A DNA stretch of 64,000 nt from Oscheius onirici (GCA_932521025.1 OW051470.1:10154501-10218500), one strand, 5' to 3'. Shown: positions 23,701 through 35,299, numbered from the stretch's first letter. The notes: generated from the sequence alone by a model not told the origin. Program-made: numbers and translations.

Positions 23701-26700
23701 TAATTACATGCAAGTGTTCGTAGTGGGTATTGTACTGGGGGCCATTCAATTACGAACCCGGTTTCGAGTGTATGTAACGACGAATTATAGACAGAGAGAG
23801 GTGAGCACAAAAAAAGCCGTGAGCGGCCTGCCCTGATCAAACACGACCGCGAAACTCTACACGTGTTAGGCCTCGGCAAAAAGAACTGTGTGCATGTCGC
23901 GGCGGCCCCTTTATGGCTCCGAATACTTTTTCCTAGAGCAGCAGATGGCGCCGTTTACTCCATCGCTTTCCTCCTTGCTGTTTTCTGAAACGGATATACT
24001 TTCTAGGGGAGAGAGTCTGGATTACTCATTCCGGACCGTCAACCTGTAGCCATTCTTCAGCATGACTCATACTCTACTTTGGTGCTACCTATACTTCCTG
24101 ACGCCCCGTATTATCCTGTGATGGATCTGTACGATTTTCTTCTGGCTCTGTGTCCTAGTTCCAGTATAGTTCAGAGACATTCTCTGTCTCTCTCAAACAG
24201 TTCCCAGTACTATCCTGTACGATTTTCTTCTCTTTCTAGTTCCAGTAAACTCCAGTCTCTCAGACTCTCTCATACAGTTCCTAGACCTCTTCCTCCTCCA
24301 GATGTCCCTTTCAAAAACCCATCTTTCTCTCCCCCCTCGCGTGACTTTCTTGCCGACAGATGTCCACTGGTCAGTCCCCTCGACTAATGCCCGAGTTGGG
24401 CATTGTTCCATCCAATGAACTATGCATAACTGTCCCTCTCTCTCTCTCTGTTGCCATAGAGCATTGAGGGAACACATTAGAACTGCCCGTTCCAATTCCT
24501 GTTCCTGTACTCTCGTTTTCAGTATCGCCCTATTCAGCTCCTTGCTGAAGGCTGCCTCGTCCTGTGACTCTCTGCCTCCGCCTCTATCGCCAATTCTTCT
24601 GGGAAATTCTCTTCTGGAAGCTATCAAGACGGATCCGAACGAGACTGTCGTGCTCGAGGAGCAGCTTCTCGATGAGGTTGGTTTTTTTTACTTTTTTTTT
24701 GGTTATGAATGGATGTCAATCACTTGCATATTTTATGCAAACGAAAGCTGACAAATTGGAAAATGAGAGAGGACAATCTGTCAGTCATTTTTGAGCTCAT
24801 TTCTTATTCATTCTAGGGCTAGATTTTAACTGGACAAGTTCAAAAGAACACACTCTGTTTTAGTATCAGTGACTCTCCCTATAACTTTTTCGAATCAATG
24901 CTTCTCTCCGTTCCAATGTTCCCACGATCTGGAGAGAGATAGAGGAACAGTATCTAGTCTCTCCGTCTTACGCATGTTTGTTCTCAAAGCCTCCAGGGGG
25001 CCTCCACAAGAAGCCGGTCTCGATGCCACTGTCGTTTCCACGCACGGCTTCTCACCTTTTGCCAAGATCTCATACCCATATTGTCTTTTTGAACTCTATC
25101 GTAAACGCAAAAGTTACGTTTTTATGAGACCTCTAGAAGAGTTTAATTACTGGAGTCTCTCGACCCAAAAAAGAGCTCTGACCTGACAAAAAGTCATGGC
25201 CAAAAACTCGTGTATCAAAAATCAGTATTTGCCTTCTATGGTCTGTTTAAAAAGAAGAGGGATTACCCTTTGAGACCCGCAAAAGTTGGATACTCAGCCA
25301 ACCAATTCGAAAGATACGCAGCGAAAGTTGGAATTTGTTGGCTGACAAGTATACAATTTTTGCGTGCTAAGTGGTTCTCGAAGAAAAGAGCTGAAATCTT
25401 ACAGTGATCCTTTTTGAACAAACCATACTCCTTTTTTTCTGAGCCAAGCCAGTTGTGACCTACTTCGCTAAGCTCTTTCTAGTCCGGACATGGTTTGCGA
25501 ATCATGAGAGTCTCTGGAAACACTACAATTTTCCAAAACAGACCGAAGGAGGTCGGTGTGAGCTTGAAAGCTGATTAGACTGGGAAGGGGGAGATATATA
25601 AGAATCCAATGGTGACGATCCCCCAAATTTTCCAATTCAAAGAACTCTTTCTGTCCCTCTGTCCCATATGGTTTGAAGCGCGTGTGATCCTTATCTCCAG
25701 GCTCGCTTATCTTCCGCAATCGATCTGCTTCCGTCCACCCCTCCGGCGCAAGACTTTTTCCGTCGACGGATCTCCCTCCTCACAATCAGAGAGTGCTGGA
25801 AGGCAGCGTCCGGAAATCTCGTTGTCCTCTATCCGTTTCCGATTTTCATTTTGCCTGCCGCGATGGCGGCGAGACATTGATGAATCAGAGACGGTGTGAG
25901 GTGACAGCCGCTAATTAATCAAAGCAAACCGCAGCTTTGATCCTGGTTCATTCCGTACTACTGTTTCGGATCCGAACTTTCTTAGCTCCCTTTCGATCCA
26001 ACCCACACCTCCAAAATAAGTATCTTGATTGTTTGTCCCTCTTCCGTTTCTATTCAAAAATGCGTGACCACTTATCCCCCAGCCCCCGGGCTTTCCTCCA
26101 ATAAGAGTCCAGCCGCTTCCCATTGTTGCCAGCCGTCTTTGGCTCCCAGACCGCAACAAAAAGAGGCCCCGCGCAGCAGAGTGACAGCCGCAGAGTCGAG
26201 AGAATTAATTTTTGTGGGGTTTCAGTCTCTCACTCTCTCTCACTCTCCGGTGTTGTAAAACGGCAGGCATCCTTTAGATGAGCGTAACGGAACGATAACA
26301 TCTGTGTGTGTCTCGGAGAGAGGTCAATCCGCCAGCCGCGAGGACAACTCCATCAAAAAGTCCGTTACGAGTCCTCTTTGTTCCCACTCTTACTTTTTTC
26401 TCCACTTCGTCTTATTTTTCTTGTAATTAAAACTTTAAAAAAATCTTTTTAAATAAAATGCAAAAAGACTATAAATATACAGGATTGGAACCAGGGACCT
26501 ATTCTTTCACAGACCGCTGCTTTAGCCACTTGACCACAGAAGAAAAGTTTCGGCGACATTTCAAAAAGCTTTTCAGCTACTTCTGAAGTTTTATCGTAGT
26601 CCATTTTTTGCGTACTAAAAAGTCTTTTCAAGCTTATTGAATACTGTAACAAGGTCACGAAAAAATACTCCCATGATCCCTGGGAACATGTTTCTCTCAT

Positions 26701-29700
26701 CAGTCTCTTTACAACTGATCCTTGTCTGCTCATAAATCTTCCCCCGATACGTTTCATCAACCTGATTCTCGCTCAGTTCTCCCAATCTGATTTGATACTT
26801 TTTCCCCACGCCCTCTTGACCTCTTGTCTCTAATTTCCTATGAATACGAACTGCCTGATGGTGTCAGCTGCCGCCCTCCCAGAAGACTCCATTTTACACA
26901 ACTCTTCCACTTTTTCATTCTTCTGCTCTCTGGACTGTAACAAACTGATTTGTGGGAAACAGAAAGTTTCGCCCGTCTCTCGCGTGCTCTGACTCACAGC
27001 CGTAGAGTCGCACCCCCTCCCCGTTCCACACAAACCTGTCGTAAGAGACCCCGAGCTATTGATCCGCAGCCTCCTTCTATTGTTTTATCCTCGAAATCGT
27101 TTTGCCCATTTTCTTTTGGAGGTCACCTGTCTCCACACGAGAGATGGGATTACCACGGGCGCGCGACTCTCAAGGGGGATCAACACTAATTATTCGCATG
27201 AACAGCTATCGGGTTTCCATCTCTCCTGCCCAATCTCTGTGAAAACCCGTCGCTTTCATCTTACCTTTTCTTAACCGGATGGAGGTTTTTTAAGGCTTTT
27301 TTTTTCAAATCCAAGAAAATTTTTAGCCAATTGATTCTCTGGAATTTGCCAGTAAACAATCTTGCGACAGTCTTTTCCAGCCTGTTCAACCCGCTTAGTC
27401 CTTTTTGATGACACAAAGGCTTAGTCTTGAACCCTCTCTTTCAGTCCCGGAGCTGTTCCTTTGCCCCTCTCCCTCTGTCAGGAAGACAGTCTCATTTCCT
27501 AATGCTCTCAGCTCCTAATCCTAATTCTGTGCGTAACCTGATCCCGTCTCGTTTCTGTGCACCACATGTTCTTCTCCCAGGTCACATGGTGTCTCTTCAA
27601 GTGTTTTTTATTTCCATCTTGCCCAATACGGGTGAGAGCACACCTGTTGCATGTCTCTCTATCTATCTCTGATCCGGCTCTCTGTGCCAAGAGACTCCTG
27701 AGGGCCTATTCCTGAACAAACAGTGTGCAGCTGAGAATGAGCATCTTTTCCGGACTAATCTCTTTTTCTGCGCTCACTCTCTCCCGACCAACTATGCTAA
27801 TAGGTTGAACTAATGCGCAACCGGTTGTCCAGCGGCAGCTGTACCAACATTACAGTCCAGTCAAACTCTTTCTCTTTATGCTAGAGTCATAAAATTCTTT
27901 GAACTGATCCATTCACTTTTTTTTCACTAAACTTTAAGCGAAGAGAACCCTTTTTCTATGCATTTCTGCCGAATTTGGAAGATGACCAAAAGCGGTGGCT
28001 GTGCGCGCCGCACGAACTTCTAGATTCTTCTGAAGGTGTTCTCTGCCCTGGAAAAGTATCTTATCGTCTTTTTTAGCTCACGAGTATCAAAATGAGACTA
28101 AACATGCCCTGAATATTTTTTTTTAAGTCCAAGGAACTGGAAACAGCCTTATCAGTGCTTCGTCAAAGACTTGAGTTCAACCATAGTTTGATAGGAAATT
28201 CTGGAAGATCTTGTTTTGACATGAATTTTGATCAATCTTGTCTCTGCCACAATTTAGCCTGATAATCAGGGTCGAATCCCACTTGTTTTTCTCCCACACG
28301 GTTCCCATAACACCTGCCGTTCCATTACTTTGATCTCTCGTCTCACATTCCCCGCTGATCAATGTCACTGGACCGTTCCCTGTCCTAGGACAACCTAAAT
28401 TGCCTTCGATTTCTCTGTTCACTACGCTTCCAAATTGGCCGTTTCGGATGAGCTGCCGTGTTGACCTCCCCGTCTCTGTGTACACTATGTCTGACCAGCA
28501 GCAGCATGTCTATTGTGTTCGCTTGACCACAAAGAGCCCCGCTCACTTTCACCTAGTACGTCTTCTCTCTGTATAAACTCAGTCACTCACTTTCTTATCA
28601 CTCTACAAGCAAAACAGACAAATACTTCTGGCTCCAGCCGTTCTAAAAGTTGTTTACTACTGACAGTTTTCCTTCAGCTTTATGACAATTCCAAATTTTT
28701 TCGGTAAACTCGCTCTCATGGCCGAATGGTTCAAGGCGCCGGCACTATTTAATCGACCAGGGCTCTGTTCTCCGTCGATGAAAATCTTTTTTGTTTTTTT
28801 TTCAATAAGCCTGTTCTATAGTTTTGTTAAGCTTTCTTTTATTTTGTTACTAGGAACTATTTTTACAGTGAAAAGACTTGAAAACAGTTTAAGACTTCCT
28901 TCCGACTCATTGATTAATCTATTTTATCAGTAACATGACAGTCCCCTGTCTAATTTTCCCTTCTACCATTCCCCTCCAGTAAAAAAAGTTTGGACATGAT
29001 TAGAACCTGACACCCAATCCCTATTTGTTTCTCGTCTCTCCTTACCCCTGCTTTTTTTCTAGTGTTTGCTTGTCCTTACCATATAGACGAGATCTCAAGA
29101 GTACGATCAGTTTCGAACGTCTTGCCAATAGTCTCAAAAAGATAGAGCAAAACAGTAGCCTTGCCAACTAAAAACCATGTGTCGTCAAAAATGATTCGCG
29201 TGGCGGTCTCTCCAGGCCCATATTTGTCTTCCTTTTGTGTTCGGCAGTGCAAACATGCTGGCCTAGCAGCTCACTTTCTCTCTCCTTTTCCGGCTTCCAA
29301 AACTTTTAGTCCCATTTTCAGATGGCTAGCTCCTCTCATTCGACGATGATGACAAGCGCTGTCGTTCGTCAGCGACCTCAAGTCCCTCCGAAACCGCCGA
29401 TCGACACCATCCGCTACAGCATGTCCAATCTGAAAGGTTATTTTATGTTTGGCTCGCGGATTTGGCGGCTGGAGATTACCAGTAGGCAGAGGGGTCACTC
29501 TTGCGGGATTGAATCCATGGGAGGCACTGTAATTGGATTGGGAAAGCGGGACAGAGGGAGAGTTTGGGACTCTGAGAGTCTCAGAGCCAGAGAGTCTGAG
29601 AGGCAGAGACTGAGATACTCAGAGAAGCCAAGACCCATAACTGGAGAGTCTGAAAGTCTGAGAGTCAGGGAGTCATAAAGTCTGAAAGTCTGAGGGTTAG

Positions 29701-32700
29701 AGAGACAGAGAGTCAAAGATTCTGAGAGTATGAGAGTCTGAAAGTCAGACAGTGAGAGACAGAGATACAGAGGGACAGAGGGAGGGAGATTCGGAGAGTC
29801 AGTCTCAGAGGCTGAGAGTCCAGGAAACTGAGAAACTGAGTATGACGTGACTCTTGAATCAGTTCATCATCAGACTTTATTAACCATGAGGTCACGCAAG
29901 ATTGTATAAACTATCTGGTATCGACTAGAAGACTGTTGCTTTGGCTTTCATCCAGCCCCAAAAATCTCTGTAAGAAAGGTTATCACGAGCTCTCTCTCAA
30001 TAAGAGCGACCTCCAGTGGCGCCCCGCCTCCTGACCTAACTAGTGCCCAGTGCTCGGTGCGCACGCCGCCAATTGTCCTACTAAATGATAGCCTATACTG
30101 CCTACCTTAGGGAAAGAGGTAATCTTATCAATATTGGTATTATTTTGTCTAATTAATTTTTCCAGAATCGTCGGACTGGCAACTGGACGCCTTGCTAGAA
30201 GAACTGTCTGCTCTGGAGACTCAATTGAACAGTTCCAGTGGTGACCAGCTCCTTTTGGGAATTTCGACCCTTCGTCCTCAGCAGAAACCACCAGAGACGC
30301 AGATTTCTCAGCCTGTGGCTCAGCAGAAACATGAACCTCCTCAGGTGAGCGTTTTTCGATTTTTAATAAGTCATGATAAATTTTTTGAGCTTTGTGATGT
30401 TCTGCAAAGTTGTAGAGCGGATCAAAAACTACAACTTTGCAGAACATCAAATGTTCTGAAAATTCACTTGAGACTGCTTAAAAATCATTTTTCTCTGGAG
30501 CTTTTGGCAGTCACAATTGTTTTGGCTGCCTGACCCAGAAATATGCAAAAATCTCTGTCGCCATATGGTCTTGGCAAGTCACGCTCTTTTAGCCATCTTC
30601 TCTCTTTTTTGTCCAGACCCGACTAGCTTTTATTGCCCCGGCATCACGGAGCAATTACCGTATTAGTGGGGCGTTTACCACCATGAGTGCTCATTGTTTC
30701 GAGAGAGAGAGAGGACGTCCTTCTCAGAGCCATTGTTTACAGTCTAAACCTGTCAGTTCGTCTGGAAAAATTATACTATTTTAGGTCGTTCCACCTCCCC
30801 CCCAAAGAGTTTTACCATCGGCTGCTTCAAGCTGCTCGTCTCCGGATGGAGACTCGGCTTTCTGTGATGGTTCCTCGACAGAGAGCAGGAACAGAAATAG
30901 TGCCTTTTCTTCGTCTGACAGCTGTCGGGAGAGTCTACACACTCCCAGTCCAACCCAGGTATGTAAATCTTCTAATCAAGTGGCCGGCGGCTATTTGCCT
31001 ACCTGTCCATCTGATCCGACCCCACACGCTCACGTAATCACGATGGAGAGCGCTCTTGATCTGTTTGCGTAACGTGAATGGGTAATGTAACCGAGAGGGG
31101 AAGAGGACAGAGACAGAGACAGTGTAACTGGACATGATAAACTGAACCAGACAGGTGGTCGTGACCTGGCAGAGAATACTTGTTCTTGTAGCACATCAAT
31201 CAGACCCGCTTTGTACAGCCGCGACAGGATGACTAGGTCAAAACAACAAAAACTACTGGGGATGAGTCAGAGTCTCTGGGAATGTTCTCCCGGAGGCCAT
31301 CTGGTCCCCTAGATGTGCGACAATGCTCGTCCATTACGTGTGGGGAGACGTAACCACCACCTGGCATTTTGTCCAGAAGATGGGCCCAAATTAAGGGCAG
31401 GGGGGACAAAGAGAAAGAGAGTGGCAGCTGTTTTTTTTGCAGAGCTCTCCAAGGAATGGGGCTGAACCGAGCGCAGAGGACAAGAAGGCCCAGAAGATCA
31501 AGGAAGCTTTGGAGAAGATGAAGGAGGCCAAGGTTACGAGAATCTTTGTCAAATTCTTCGTAGATGATGGTGACCCGCTCCAGATGCTAGTCGATGAGAG
31601 ATGGACTGTTGCCGAGGTAAATCTTTGGAGCCTTTCTTTCCCAAAACATTTACCGTACTCTCTGAAAAAAATTACAGTAACCAGAATACAAATTCTATGA
31701 ATCCCTTTTCAGACCATGAGACAGTTGGCGGACAAGCATCACATAACCCTCACTGAAGATTTTGCCATTGTTGAAGAGTTCCCCGAACTCTACATCCGCA
31801 GAATTTATGAAGATCACGAGAATCTGGTCGAAAACATCCAGATGTGGGTACAGGACAGTCAGAACAAGCTGCATTTCATCAGACGACCGGACAAGTACCC
31901 CTTCATTGGTGAGTTTGGAGAGAGAGAGTCTGAGAGACTGAAAGTCAACTGGCTGTCTTCAGATCGTCCCGAGCTCTACCTGGTTACCGAGAAGACTACT
32001 GAAATTGATGTCCCGAAAGGAGAGCAATGGACCCGGGAGGTCAAGAAGAAGTTTGTCGACGACTTTTTCACAAGAGAGACAGTTTCGCCGCCAGAACTCG
32101 AAGGCTTTCTTTACCTGAAGTCTGATGGCAGAAAGAGCTGGAAAAAGCACTACTTTGTGCTGAGACCCAGTGGCCTGTACTATGCTCCGAAGGGAAAGAA
32201 GACCTCTTCAAAAGATCTACAGTGTCTCATGAACCTGCATTCGAATCAAGTCTACGCGGGAATCAATTGGCACAAAAAGTACAAAGCACCGACGGAGTAC
32301 TGTATTTCGATCAAACTGACGCAGCTCCAGATGAAGAGGTCGCAGTACATCAAGTACATTTGTGCCGAAGACGAGCCCACGTTCCGGAGATGGATTGTGG
32401 CTTTGAGGATTGCAAAGAATGGCTCGGCTCTCTATGAGAATTATCTAAAGGCTTGTGATGCTAGACAGGCAACGACTCTTTCGAAAGCGACTTCTTCCAC
32501 GACCGGGTCATTGTTACATGAACCTCACTGCTCCACTTCCGCCTCGTCCAGTCAACATGATCTCAGATTACCAAAGGTGAGTTCAAAGTCCCTCTGTCCC
32601 TCCGTCTGGTTCTCCTCCAATCAAAAGCTTCCAGATTCCTCAGCTCCCATCGCCCAGTCTCAGCAGACACAGTCAGATGACGACTCTGAGCGCAGCTCAA

Positions 32701-33205
32701 TCCACCGACATCCAGTACGACGAACAGCCGACTGGTACAATCAAAAGAGCTCCCATGGACGTTGTGAGAAGGATATCACAGTCCGGATCATCCAGATCAC
32801 CCAGTCTGGGAGGAGAAGACGAGGATTCCGATGAAGATTTCCCCGCTCCTCCTCCAGTTTATGCGTCGAGGACCACGACACCGGCTGCTCTTCCACCGAA
32901 GGTAAAAAAATTGCCTTTGAATCCGCTAAAACGTATTTTTTTAGCCCGAATCGAGACCTCTACCCGCTGCTCCGCCACCGAAGCCCGTCTATCATGCTCC
33001 CGTGCCGGTGTCGCCTCTTGCCTCACCAGTTTCGAATTCGAGTCAGATGAGTCAGGCCACGACGCCACGTAAACAGCCACCCCCGCCACCGCCTAAACGT
33101 TCCGATGCCACGCGAGTGCAGTCCGTCACGTCGCCGAGTCCGCACATGAATGATCTGGAGGCTGCCCTGGCAAGACGGCGGGAAAAGATGGCGCAGCAGG
33201 TCTAA
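20794..33205 (+). CDS. mig-10: MIG-10 / RIAM / lamellipodin (MRL adaptor)
   Basis: MRL proteins link Ras-family GTPases and phosphoinositides to Ena/VASP-driven actin assembly at the leading edge of migrating cells and axons. Exons 20794-20867, 24538-24676, 29322-29436, 30166-30344, 30785-30958, 31443-31616, 31713-31908, 31963-32576, 32635-32901 and 32945-33205 join in frame to 730 aa. Features in order: acidic N-terminus; DALLEELSALETQLN at about residue 120, like the RIAM/lamellipodin helical motif; a coiled coil (KIKEALEKMKEAKV) leading into a Ras-association domain (about 250-345); a PH domain (about 395-505; LEGFLYLKSDGRKSWKKHYF, YIKYICAEDEPTFRRWIVAL); then proline-rich segments (FPAPPPVYA, KQPPPPPPKR) for EVH1 or profilin binding. 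The two 5' exons are linked across 3.7- and 4.6-kb introns by matching phases. A start at 29322 (ATG directly after TTTTCAG) would give a shorter isoform. Core assignment firm; 5' exons inferred. Confidence 0.9.
21271..21395 (+). repeat. Dispersed element R2, copy 5 (mig-10 intron 1)
   Basis: TTCGGTCTCATTCAAGCTCT ... GACTTTCCAGGGCAGTGAG ... GATGCGGCGCCGAAAGC. Confidence 0.75.
22915..23420. repeat. Dispersed repeat R1, long copy (mig-10 intron 1)
   Basis: Contains the R1 left blocks (CTGAGCTGACAAAAAAAGTC, ACCATTCGTGACCTG, CATGGTCTGCGAATCA). It continues into a right part (TATCCACCAAAATACAAAGC, GTATTTGGATCGACAGTAAA, GGACATCACCAACGTGTTTG, GGTTAACTAGGTCCCC) that is shared with 41215-41650. Confidence 0.8.
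25140..25615. repeat. Dispersed repeat R1, interrupted copy (mig-10 intron 2)
   Basis: R1 blocks run up to about 25236 and resume at about 25428 (CTGAGCCAAGCCAGTTGTGA, CCGAAGGAGGTCGGTGTGAG). The gap is occupied by a family 2 MITE at 25239-25425. Confidence 0.85.
25239..25425. mobile_element. TA-flanked MITE, family 2, nested in R1
   Basis: TGGTCTGTTTAAAAAGAAGA at the left and TTTTTGAACAAACCA at the right, with TA on both sides (25237-25238, 25426-25427) and the family 2 internal pair around GGATACTCAGCCAAC. Removing it restores R1. Confidence 0.85.
26482..26536 (-). other. tRNA-like sequence (degenerate)
   Basis: On the minus strand, TGGTCAAGTGG (26526-26536) is a full internal box A match, and GGTTCCAATCC (26482-26492) is a box B match at the canonical 44-base spacing. 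Between them CTGTGAA reads as an anticodon loop (GTG). The anticodon and acceptor stems do not pair well, so this is more likely a tRNA pseudogene or a tRNA-derived SINE head than a working tRNA. Confidence 0.4.
28000..28110 (-). repeat. Dispersed element R2, copy 6 (mig-10 intron 2)
   Basis: On the minus strand: GTCTCATTTTGATACTCGTG ... ACTTTTCCAGGGCAGAGAAC ... GAATCTAGAAG ... GTGCGGCGCGC. Confidence 0.75.
28719..28780 (+). other. tRNA-like box A sequence
   Basis: TGGCCGAATGGTTCAAGGCG resembles the D arm of a Leu/Ser-type tRNA and fits box A. No matching anticodon arm or box B is clear, so it is a fragment at best. Confidence 0.25.
29540..29850. repeat. Degenerate GAGAGTCTGA tandem repeat (mig-10 intron 3)
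   Basis: Many imperfect units of 8-10 bp (GAGAGTCTGAGAGTC and variants) follow one another over about 300 bp. ORFs on both strands here are low-complexity artefacts. Confidence 0.85.
30396..30448 (+). repeat. Perfect 20-bp hairpin in a mig-10 intron
   Basis: GATGTTCTGCAAAGTTGTAG at 30396-30415 and its exact complement at 30429-30448 are separated by 13 bases. A decayed relative (ACAAAGTTGTAGAGCAGGTC...ACTACAA) is near 42,860 in a K2P channel intron. Confidence 0.85.
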
Positions 33206-33308
33206 GAGAGTCATGAAAACAGTTCCAGCCGGTGTCCTCAATTTTGCTCATTTGTTTCCCCCCAAATCACCTTTTTCTGCACATTGCCATGTTCAACATG
33301 TGATTGAC

Positions 33309-33314
33309 AATAAA
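33309..33314 (+). terminator. Poly(A) signal of mig-10
   Basis: AATAAA lies about 105 bp after the mig-10 stop codon. Confidence 0.75.
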
Positions 33315-34835
33315 GTTATTTATTAAAAATGCCTGTTCTTCAAGTGCACAAGAATTCGACGGCTGTGAAACAGGAGGCGTCTGGGACAGCTCGGCAGGTA
33401 CAGAGAGACAGCTGCTCACAATAGGTGGCTAGAAATGAAAGGGTATAGGAAAAGAGAGATAGAAAAGTCAGATAATCAGAGACTTACTGTATGGATTGAT
33501 GGAAGTTCTCATGATGCAGTGACTGCAGTGCTCGGCAGCACAGAGAGCATTACCAGAACATTCGGCGTTGATCTGAGCGGCGGAGCATTTAGCCTCGGAT
33601 GGGAAAATGTCTGGAAAAGTTCTCAGTCTGTCAGTCTCTCAAACAAACGTTTTATTGGCAAGTTTGCCGAAGCCAAGACGAGAAGAAACGTGAGCAGAAG
33701 AAGTCGGCCCGTCATGACGGAATGACACAGAATGACAGATAGAGAGATGAATACATGCATAGCCAATTGGGGGCGAAAAACACTTCCCAATGATTGTTTA
33801 GTAGGTAATATTTATAGAGTCCAAGGTGGCAGAAAACAGAATAAAAAAGATCAGGAATGGTGTCTGCGAGAGCAGGCTGGCACATGGATTAGGCTGCTAG
33901 CAGTAGATTTAGCCAGTCAGGATCTGGAATCCGCACATGAATGATCTGGATCCAGCTGGAATCTCAGATGGACTATGGACAGCAACTGTAGACTGTGGAC
34001 AGCAAGCAAGTTGACCAAAACACGACTTGGACAACCCACATCCATCCAGTCTGTTATGGTCAGTCAAAAATTGACGGAGTCCACAGAATGAGGTGGTATA
34101 CGGAGTTTAGGGTTGTTCATCCAGCTTGCTTCTAGCTGGTAAATTCTAGCCACAAAAGCGCGAACAGCGAACAGCGTGAGCAGCAGGGAGCGAGAGTGGT
34201 ACGTGTCTTCTTCCATCTTCGTCTACCCTCTAATTTCAGCAGGAACTTCTCTCAGAAACGGTCAAGTCGATTGAGAGCCTCGACGACAATTTCCTGGACA
34301 GCCATGAATAGATCATCAGTTTGTTATGTTTTTTTTGTTTTCCTTCCTTTTTTTTTGTTTCTGTAATATTCCCCCTCTTCCGTTTGGAAGAAACTTATTT
34401 ACCCACCTTGTGTACGGAGAGGATGAGGTCGTACTTGACCTTCGACAATTCGACGACGAAGTTCTTCTTCAGCAGGCTGAAGAGGTTAAAAGACGTGGCA
34501 ATACAGAAAGACCCTTTAAGTTCTTTATTGACAACAATACATCAGTTATCAGTTCGGTGGTATCTATTTAGGAGTCCACGAAAAGGGATGGGATCAAGAG
34601 CAGCATCGGGGTCAAAGTCACCATTCGTCATAGAATCCAGTTGAACAACCCAATAGCTCCTCTTCCAGCAAAATAACTCGGTTTTCTGCTAGGCAATAAG
34701 AGGTCCTTCACTTTGATAATGCGTACATCGGTATCAAGTTTCTGGGAAATCATTCACCTACATTCCATTTGGAGTAGTACCTATTGGTGAGTACAGTTGG
34801 ATTCTCGATACGATCGATCGGTTAACAAGTCCGAT
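33315..34835. other. Patchwork region, no clear gene
   Basis: Contains pieces similar to other parts of the window. About 33785-33870 matches the 3' end of the K2P channel gene (36041-36128). CCGCACATGAATGATCTGGA at about 33931 repeats part of mig-10 exon 10. GCTGGTAAATTCTAGCCACA near 34134 recurs near 35575 and, less exactly, near 35805. A possible terminal exon is at 34240-34311. An acidic open stretch at about 34410-34490 (VVLDLRQFDDEVLLQQAEEV) has no partner. Confidence 0.55.
34240..34311 (+). other. Possible alternative terminal exon of mig-10
   Basis: CTAATTTCAG precedes 23 open codons (beginning QELLSETVKSIESLDDNFLD) and TAG. The mig-10 sequence GCGCAGCAG|GTCTAAGAG at its stop could act as a phase-0 donor, giving a different C-terminus. 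The mig-10 poly(A) signal lies between them, so this would be an alternative 3' end. Inferred from splice signals only. Confidence 0.25.
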
Positions 34836-35299
34836 TGGCAGTCAGGAATCCGGAACTATCGACCAACGTTTTTCTGTCTGTGCATCCAAACATCGCAAAT
34901 CACTTTAAACGCAGCCATTGCCGGTCAGCGTACTACAGTTTGTATGTGTCTGGCTGTACCTGGATCACTTGTACATCATCCGTCGCCAACCCCGACAATG
35001 TATATCTCGCTCTGGTAATGGATGCAAGAGACCGCGGACCGTGTTTTCTCTACGGCCATACTAACATTCGTAGTTTGCATGATTTGCTCCAGTGTGATAT
35101 TGTTCTCACAGCGACTGCCCGAAAGTCTCTTGTAGACTTTTCGAGTTACAACGGAGATCCCGATGCTGATCTTGATCCCAATGCTTTTTCAGACCTGCTG
35201 AAGACATATCACCGTTTAGAACAATAAAGAATCAGTCGTATCCCTCTGTTTCTCCGTCCGAAACTTCATTCACAAGGAAAGAATCTTTCACAAACACAG
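34836..35299. repeat. Second copy of the 464-bp segment
   Basis: Identical by eye to 9487-9950. Here the open frame (129 codons before TAA at about 35225-35227) has no matching 5' exons: the sequence before TGGCAGTCAGG is unrelated to that before 9487. Probably a truncated duplicate or pseudogene. Confidence 0.9.

Noticed and set aside
24193-24627. 144-codon minus-strand open frame
   Set aside because: Charged, repetitive composition antisense to a CT-rich intron and to mig-10 exon 2; no family or splice support.
26477-26552. Functional tRNA-His gene
   Set aside because: Boxes A and B and the loop fit, but the anticodon and acceptor stems do not pair, so it was kept only as tRNA-like.
29322-29895. 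Open frames with RESERQRLRYSEK-type sequence after mig-10 exon 3
   Set aside because: Read-through of a GAGAGTCT tandem repeat in the intron. The true exon ends at the donor at 29436.
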